Below, one piece after another: positions 24,201-33,200 of a stretch of DNA of 59,523 bases. The stretch comes from Branchiostoma floridae. Lineage: Eukaryota > Chordata > Leptocardii > Amphioxiformes > Branchiostomatidae. The position numbers and the translations under genes were made by a program. How positions within the stretch are numbered: the stretch's first letter is position 1; each line of letters begins with the position of its first letter. The stretch is from the NCBI RefSeq assembly GCF_000003815.2, contig NC_049987.1, positions 17,095,898 through 17,155,420 on the forward strand, read 5' to 3'. The notes under the pieces were generated by a model. It was not told the DNA's origin, did no database searches, and worked only from the letters and a program-made list of their open reading frames with translations.

Positions 24201-27200
24201 GGAGTTACCAACCCTGTAGCTTGTGAACCCAGGCCTATCATGGCATACTTACAGAGAGGGGGGCCCATTACCTCTATGCATTCATCTACAAGTCCAGCTA
24301 TGAATGTTTTTGTTTGGTCAACAATAGTCTCAAACAGTGTTTTAATTGCTTCCACTCTCTCCTTCTCAACTTCTCTTAAAGCTGGGTCATCTTCATCAAG
24401 GCTATAAGGATCTATTTCCTCATCGATCCTTTTGATTTCTCCTTCAGCATAGTCTCTGTCCTTCTTTAACATCAACTTGTGTTTCTCTGTATCATCAATG
24501 TCTGCAGTTTGTTCAATATTCAGCACATGTTTAACAAATGATTGTGTTATGTCCTGAATTGCCTCCTCTATGTCCTCCCTTTTTGATCGTACCAGTGCTG
24601 CATTACAGAGTGCTGCAGCCTTGGTGAAATCACCTCCATCTTTTGACTTGATTCCTCTCTTCAGGTAGACTTCACCTAACCTGTACAGGGGCTCTGCCTC
24701 TTCCCCAGGCCTGTATTGACCTAAACAAAAGATATTTTGTCAACTGTACTGTCTTCAATTTGTCTTGTCGGCAAACATCAAAAATCTCATATACAATTTT
24801 GGATACAATGTAATTCTATATGTCCCTTTACATGCTATTGAGGCATTGGTATAACTTTGCTTCTAAACCCCAGATACTTGAAACAGAGGAACAAAGATGG
24901 AAGTTTTGGAGAAGCACTATTTGTTGCATTTACAACTTTAATTTTCTTTCAAACACCTTGATAGTGATATAGAGGCAAGGAAAAGATGGCGAACACTTCT
25001 GTAAACAAAGCGCTGTTCGTCAACTACAATGATTATCATAGATCACACAATTTCTAAGAATTATTACAGTCTTTGGACTAACTTTATACAGAAGACTTAC
25101 ATTTGACATGAACAGACTTGAGTGCAGCTGCGAAGTTTTTTTCTGCCTTGTCCAGGTCCCCTGTCTGCAGTGCAATGGAACCTTCCTGCAGATGGTCTTC
25201 ATATGTTCTATGTTTATAAGAAGAATATGTCATGATAGGCAAAATGAATATCTATTACAAAATGTATATATTGGTGACACTTTAAATCAGCCATCAATAT
25301 TACAATAGAAGTCAGAATAGTAATAGAAAATTGCTACAAACTAAATGCAAATAATGTTTAATGTTTCAGATTTCAAATTATGTGCTTATAGTTGTATGCC
25401 TATGATATAAATAACTGTATTTAATGTACATAAACTCACAAGTCATCCTCCTCCAGTGTTGTGGTACTGATGTCTTTGACTTCTGAATCACTCTCTCCTG
25501 CAGCATCACTGTAAAGAAACAAGAACATGTTTTAGTAGTATTATCAGTAACAGTTATAATCCCTTATCTTCAACAGTTTTGTTCACCAAGCGCAATAATT
25601 ATTTAACTGTATACATTAAGTTGTCACATGTATCTTTAATGTATGATCTGTATCTGTAATCTGTATCTGAGAGCAAAGTTAGTCAGACAAAAATCAGTCA
25701 TGATTATTGGAATAATTATGTAAATAAAATGCACTTACAACATATCCCCAACGTCATCTTTGTGATGACACCTTGAAACTTGTCGCACGTCCTTGAAACT
25801 TCTAGCCCGCCCCATGTACAAAGTTAGCATAACCCACAACATAGTAAAAACATCTTAACTTCATGTATCATATATAGTACTTTGTACATTAGGTCCGCCT
25901 GAATGTACGAAGTTAGCATAACCCACAACACAGTCAAAACATCTTAACCTCGCACATCGTACTTTGTACACCAGGCCCGCCCCATGTACAAAGTTAGCAT
26001 AACCCACAAAAAGGTCAAAATAGCTTCGTACATCGTACTTCATGCATTAGGTCTGCCCCAATGTACGAAGTTAGCCGTAGTCGAAACATCATAACTTCGT
26101 ACATCGTACTTCGTACAGATCGCCCCCCTCCATGTACGAAGTTAGTGGCTAACTTCGTTCAGCCCATATGTACGAAGTTAACCTAGCTATGTCACAGATA
26201 ATTGTCGACGTTCCCCGAACTTTGCTGACAGCGGTTGTCAGACGTAGTCGGAAGCTAGAAGTTGTCGGAAATTACGTGTGCCGTAGGCTGATCCTAACTT
26301 CGTACATTTAACCCATATCTAGACATGCATGGACAGACAATGGCAATAGAAAGAGAAAGGTAATTGAAATTGAGGATTCCAATTGTCTAATTCAGGTATC
26401 CCCACCTTGGTATGTTGTGATGGAGGTTATTGTCCTTTGATACATGAGGTTTTCTGTCCCCACACTGCTGTCCTGTGGATGATCTTCTTTCTCTTTGTTT
26501 AGATTCATTTGATATTGGCTGCTGCAAAATAATTATTTTATATATGATTGTTAGCCTTGCACCCCTCTGAAATCCAAACACTTTAATCGTATCCTTGACA
26601 ATACATTAACCCAGAGCAAAACATGCTCCTTTTTGCATTAATTCTGTACTTATTGTATGATGTATACCAGGTCTTTACAGGCTTGATCATACTTGTGAGG
26701 CACATGCATAATAACCCTTCACACACCAGGAAAAATCTATTGGCCGATGATCACCCCCATGAAACTCCTTTTTCGCCGTACCCATAAATTCCCGTCGTAC
26801 CCGCTAGAAAATCTTGCGGTACCCGTTAGTTTCCGCCGTAGCCACTAAAAAATGTGAGTTTCTGCCCTACCCTATTCTTTTCCGACATCTCTCAAGTACC
26901 AAGTACGGCGGCCATTTACGGGTACGGTGGAAAAGGAGTTTCATGGGGGTGATGAGTCTAAATGGCAATTGTGGCAGTTAGTTATGATACATACACCTGA
27001 TCTTCTCCAGAAACTTTTAGAGATTGGCTGATGTTTACAAGACACCAAGCCTTGTGCAATGAGATGGAAACTTTTCAGTTAAAAAATATGCGAGCATTAT
27101 ATATGATCATTATAACACTTGTGATTCTGACTACGTGACTATGACGGGGACTTACATGTAACTGCATGGTATATTGTAACTTCTTACCATTCTTACTGCT

Positions 27201-30200
27201 TCCCTGATCTTTTCTGCATATTGTATGCGATGGTGCAGAGTCGGTTTTGTCCCGGGATCCTCACATCTTGTCAGGGCTTTCTTATACATGGCAGCTGCCT
27301 TGGTGAACTGTGATACATCAGAGGTTTTCTTGCCTTTCTCAAGATAAAAATCTCCAAGAGATTTCAAAACCTCAACTTCCAAGAACATGTCGCTATTTTC
27401 AATTGCGGTCACTTAATATTAAATGTTTTTGTATAAGTCTCCTCAGTGGAATGTTGGGATTTTTTGTTACTTCTGTCTAATTTGTCACAAGTTTCTGCCA
27501 CCCTTAAGACATTACTGTCAGCAGTACCCCAGTAGCCTGGTAACAACCACCGGAAGTGTGGTGTGTACCCCTGCAGCAGTTGTCTGGAGAGTTTCTCCAT
27601 GTAGCCGATACGATGTTCCAGTGTTTGTCCCATGTCTGGATCTTTGCAGCACAGTAGGGCAGCAGCATACAGGGCGGCAGCCTTGTCAAACTCTGCCGAA
27701 TCTTTACTGATTTTGCCTTTCTGAAGATGCCGGTCTCCAAGACTTTTCAAGATTTCTACTTTCAAGTAAGAGGTCCATACGAACAATGCCTTCTCTCAGT
27801 GCCCGCCCATAACTGACTTGTTCATGCGGACTCTTGAGGCACGACTCCAGGGTCCGGTAACTTTTCTGCCAGTCTGGCCATATGGTTGTCAGACATATTA
27901 TTGGCTATTTCAACTCCAATACCGACCTTTAAAGAAAGGAGAGAAGAATGTTGGTTAAAATTAAGACAGTTTTGTTATATGTATATTTGGTAATCTTGGT
28001 TTAGCATGCAAATAGTAGACTTCTGTAACTTAGTTTTTGGATAATTTCATGATCATTACAATAAGTGTTGTTGATAAAACTAGTAGGAAGTGGAGGCCTG
28101 TCAGAGAAGCAATTTCTATACAAATCAAAGTACCGGTAAGAACTAGTGTATTTTTGAGACCCTTGTTTAATGCGTCCCCGAGGGACAAAACTCCCTTTCA
28201 CAGCAAACTCCCTGCCTCGGCAAACTCCCTCTATGGCACAAGAGAACCTAGCCAACATTGAAAATCGCAAACCAACGCCCCCCCCCCCAAATAAAACCAG
28301 CCCCATTCCCCGTTCAAAGACTACAACGGAGTCTATATAAATGTTTGAGATGCCATTGCTGTGAACCTACCTGGGTAGAGACTCTCTTTCCCCCTCTAAA
28401 CTGGCAAAAGTTTTTGGTTTTTCCTCTGTTTTTCTTGTAACAGTTCTATTTTTTGTATAGTACCAAACCTGCAGCAGTGAACCATGACATGGTACAATAG
28501 GTCACTTATTACCTCATGTTTACACCTTTAGTCACTTGGCTCTGTGACAGCTAGTTCTCGTATTACATTGTGTACATTGTAAGGTGTGTTGGTGCACCTT
28601 TTGTATAAGCCGGGGCTAGACAAGTCCATTTTGGTCTGGTCAAGTGGATGTCCTCTTGTGCTTTAATCTCCAAGCAGATCCTTGGATACCTTGGAACGTT
28701 TTCGACTTGAGTATGGACACTGATTATATTTTGATGCACCGGTTTTATGTTTTCTGTACTGTATGTTGTCCCTGGGTGTTCAAAGTTTGACTGATTGTTA
28801 CCACGTTCTGTCCTGTATCTGTTATTTACATGTATGTTTGGTGGGCCCCCTTGGAAATCAACTATGCACTGTTGTAGGGGCTACCCATCTGTTTCAAGAT
28901 GAAATAAATAAATAAATAAAATCCTATGGTGCCATATAAGATAGTATCAAAGCTGGCCAGGGACTATAGCCGGCTAAGGGAGTCAAACGGCCACTGGAGA
29001 TCTGCCCTCCCCTGAACAGGAAGTTTGATACTATACATTACACACCGTGTATCTGGTTGGAGATTATTGTGCTTGTCTGATTGGGCCAGACATTTTTTTG
29101 GACGCCCTACACAGCTAAAAAAAATGTAACATTATACCATTCAGTGTATGGGAAAATCTACCGATCAATTTCCTGTCAAAATATCAGATGCCCATCCAAA
29201 ATATGCTCATTTGTCAGAAAGCATTATTAAGTCTCCCTCAATACCTATATATGTATATAAAGCAGCAGGTATTACATATAGTTTGTTTTTTTACCCAATT
29301 CTGGCACCTAGCTATTGGCCAGTACCCTATCCAACCACCTTCTTTGTTTACAACTCTCACAACACTTCATTGTATTATCTGTAATGAAAGGGATTAGGTG
29401 ACAAAACTATCTCACAATCCTTTGACCTTTAGTTGCCAGTGAAAAGTTGGTTTGCACCAGTAACATCCATTGGCAGTCAATACCGGCAGGTTTACTGCAA
29501 TTTCTCAAGCAATACTAATTTGGCAAATGATCATTTTCTCCAGTTACATGTTGCTGTTACAGCTTACCTTTGCCACTTCTTATATTTTTTTGTCTCTCTT
29601 GTCCTGCTAAAAGCATAATATCATAATTGGAACACACCGCGGAATTGCACGGAGAACGGGCGCGTGGTTGGAAGGGGGTGCAATAATACCGGCAGAACGA
29701 AACATGGCACAATTAACTGCTGCTATGTACCTTGTGGTCGCACTGTTATCGAAGCCTTTTTGAAAATGTGTGAAATACGTGGATGTCTGAAGTGTGCATA
29801 CCTCAGAAATTACTGTTGCTGCGCTAGTGGATCACCGAAAATTTATCGTTTATGTCATTTGGCGGTATAAGTATTACTGCCGGTATTATGCCAATGGATG
29901 TTAGATTTTTTTTTACTTGCCAAAAGGGCCAGTGAATTTTTCAAAACTAACATGTCAAACCGTGATAACTATTAAGTCTGTCTTGAACAGATAATGTTCA
30001 CTCGACAGGACTTCTACCCGAGCACGTTACTTAAAGTACCCACAGCACTTGATATCGAAAGGTTAGGGATCCTTCTCATTGTGAGTGGTTCAAAACCTAC
30101 AGTCTGTCAATTCTGTCGTATTGAGGTCACCTGAGTTAGTGCTGAATGGCAGACCCTTGCGATTTAGCCCAGCCTATTTTAAGCTCCTCACAATTCAGCC

Positions 30201-33200
30201 CCTGGCTGGGATGAGATAGTAGTCATCCCACCCAATATATCCACATATGTGACACATGATATGTTTTTACACAACATGTCTTTTTTTGAGGAGATTTTTA
30301 AGTTATGAATTGTTAGAAAGATTATTAAAAATGTTCTTTACATGTCTTTATTACTCTCACTTTTTTAGGTTGAATGTGATAAAATGAAATGTTCTGATTA
30401 CTGTTAAGGTAGGATTTCAGGGTGGCTGAGGAGTTTTGGGGGGTGTTTTTGGTCTTCTAAAATTACCATCTTAGATAATGTATGGACCTTGATTTTTTCT
30501 AAGGTAGTACCCTATTGCATAAAGATAATTTACGCAAATTGGTATGATGTCACAATGACGTCATCAACTACTTGAAGGCCACGCCATTTTTAGAGAAAAA
30601 AAGCCTAAAAAGCTTAAATTTTGGCTTGTATTTTGTCCGTTATTATTGAAACTTTTCAGAAATGTGCATAATAATGATTTGAATAGATCTGCGCGTGGAT
30701 TTTATCATATCTTGTCATGCTGATTTTTTATTAATTTTTTTCCTGAAATTTTAATTACCCCTTATGCTAACAGCATTTGGGAGCACTAAATAGCATCGTT
30801 TAGCGTCGGGAGCGCACAAAGTTTTTCCTTACAGGGTAAAATTCATATTAAGATTTATTTTACCCATTTTCGATGAACAGTTTTTCAAAAATTAGGCCAT
30901 AAAAATCAAGTTGTTGTGGTAGTAGTGACGTAATCCACTTCTACAGGTCGTAAAAAGACCAAAGTGATGTTTTTTAGGTCAAATTTGAATTCGGCATGTG
31001 CCAAAACCCCTGTATACCAATTTTTTTTCTTGTATCTTCAAGGATAGGGAAAATATGGTGATTTTGCATATTTAATTAGTGGACTCTGATTTTATTACCC
31101 CTGGAACTCAATTATTCAAGATTATTCATCATTTCTGAACTAGATGTATAAATTTCAGGACAATATTTCAAGTCAACGTATTATAAAACCTACATGTACA
31201 CCAAGTTTTTTCTTGTATCTTGTATGACTACGGAGATATTGTAATCTTGCATATTTAATTAGCTGATCAAGAGAAATTATGCATAATTTTCAGGCCTTTG
31301 AATGGCCATAACTCTCTAACGGTATGTCCGATTTTGTTGAAATAAAAACCATTCTATTTGTTTTACTAAGACCTATCCAATGATATCAAGTATGAAAAGT
31401 TATGATGAGTTTGAATTTTTTGCGTAATTTGAGACAGCTACTTTGACCTTGAATTTTGACAGACAAAAAGGAACATTTGATGGGAAAGTATGTTAGATTA
31501 TGAAAATAGAACTACAAAGAAAATAACATTGATAGTTATTTTTTGAAAAATATCATTTTGAAATTTTGCTCAGCCACCCTGATATACCACCTTAAGTCAG
31601 ATTAATGTAGATTTGTATATAACTGATTTTAACTGTGTGTTGTTCCATGTGCAGATGTGGCTGTTGAAGTCTGAGACCAGACTGATGTGACTGATTTTGA
31701 CTGTTTGTTGTTCCATGTGCAGATGTGGCTGTTGAAGTCTGAGACCAGACTGATGTGACTGATTTTGACTGTTTGTTGTTCCATGTGCAGATGTGGCTGT
31801 TGAAGTCTGAGACCAGACTGATGTGACTGATTTTGACTGTTTGTTGTTCCATGTGCAGATGTGGCTGTTGAAGTCTGAGACCAGACTGATGTGACTGATT
31901 TTGACTGTTTGTTGTTCCATGTGCAGATGTGGCTGTTGAAGTCTGAGACCAGACTGATTTTGACTGTTTGTTGTTCCATGTGCAGATGTGGCTGTTGAAG
32001 TCTGAGACGAGACTGATGTAACTGATTGTGACTGTGTGTGTTGTTCCATATGCAGATGTAACTGTTGAAGTCTGAGACCAGACTGATATAACTGATTGTG
32101 ACTGTGTGTGTTGTTCCATGTGCAGATGTGGCTGTTGAAGTCTGAGACCAGACTGATATAACTGATTGTGACTGTGTGTGTTGTTCCATATGCAGATGTA
32201 ACTGTTGAAGTCTGAGACCAGACTGATATAACTGATTGTGACTGTGTGTGTTGTTCCATATGCAGATGTAACTGTTGAAGTCTGAGACCAGACTGATATA
32301 ACTGATTGTGACTGTGTGTGTTGTTCCATGTGTAGATGTGGCTGTTAAAGTCTGAGACCAGACTGATGACCATCTCCCCCCATGGTACTGTCTCCTGTCA
32401 GGATGTACTCAAGATCCTCTACCTGCCATTCCCAAGGAACGGTGTCAGCAAGTAAGACATTTAGCCAATAGAAAATAAGACGAAATATTATGTTGAAATT
32501 TTTAAGACTTTGTATCCATGCACAAAGTAAAACGCTTACCAACTTAGGCGAAATTGTATTATCCGAATTTTGAGGGAATAATGTTTAATGTTTAATGTAC
32601 ATGTTTGTGCTATAGAATCTTACATTGTCAATGAAAATTCCTCAGTCTGTATTTTCATGAAGAAAGCATCTGTTCTGTCCATCTGTAGCACCCTTGCCAA
32701 GTCACTATAGGAGGTTTCCTACTGGCTGGCTGTAAAAGTGCCATTGCTATTATTACAAACTTACAACCACCAAGAACATTCCGTTTTCTCCCTAACATGA
32801 AATTAAATCCCAGCAAACTTATGTTACAGTACTTTGTGATTTAGTCTGTTTTTTGTCTTATCTACATGATGAAGGTTGTTATTGGAGAGTTGGAAGAAGG
32901 ATGAGAATGTAGGCCTGCTGTCCTACCCCAGACACACCTGCCTACACCTGGTGTCTCACCTGGCGAGCCACACCCACAGCCTACCTGTGTCACTACGCAG
33001 CATGAACAACTTTATGGTAAGGGTCTAATGTCAATCACAAACGTTACATTATGCTTGTACTATATCACATGCATACAATGCATAAATAAAGGCTATGCAT
33101 CTGTGAAGGTCCAGACAATCCAGTTAATAAGATATTCCCAAAGCGGTTACTCAAGCAACTGGATATGATTTTAGAAACAGTCAGACATTCCAGATAGTAT

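Larger units (their letters stand above)
20013..30290. repeat. Segmental duplication, unit 2 (contains TPR gene B)
   Basis: Duplicate of about 9951-19940, carrying TPR copy B. Compared with unit 1 it has several private insertions: the gap-containing inverted-repeat element near 20.5 kb, a SINE at 21.5 kb, a satellite at 25.8 kb, a MITE at 26.75 kb, nested elements at 28.66-29.06 kb and an insert at about 30.0-30.25 kb. Edges are approximate. Confidence 0.78.

Noticed and set aside
26085-26150. loxP-like half-sites (ATAACTTCGTA and TACGAAGTTA)
   Set aside because: The resemblance is limited to 10-11 bp and is part of a natural decayed satellite. No full site with an 8-bp spacer and two 13-bp arms is present.
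31626-32335. CRISPR-like regular repeat array
   Set aside because: The units are contiguous with no unique spacers, the host is a eukaryote, and the unit clearly derives from a splice acceptor.
31592-32373. Three overlapping minus-strand frames of 186-258 codons
   Set aside because: These are products of the 68-70 bp minisatellite, on the strand opposite to UBE3D and without flanking unique coding sequence.
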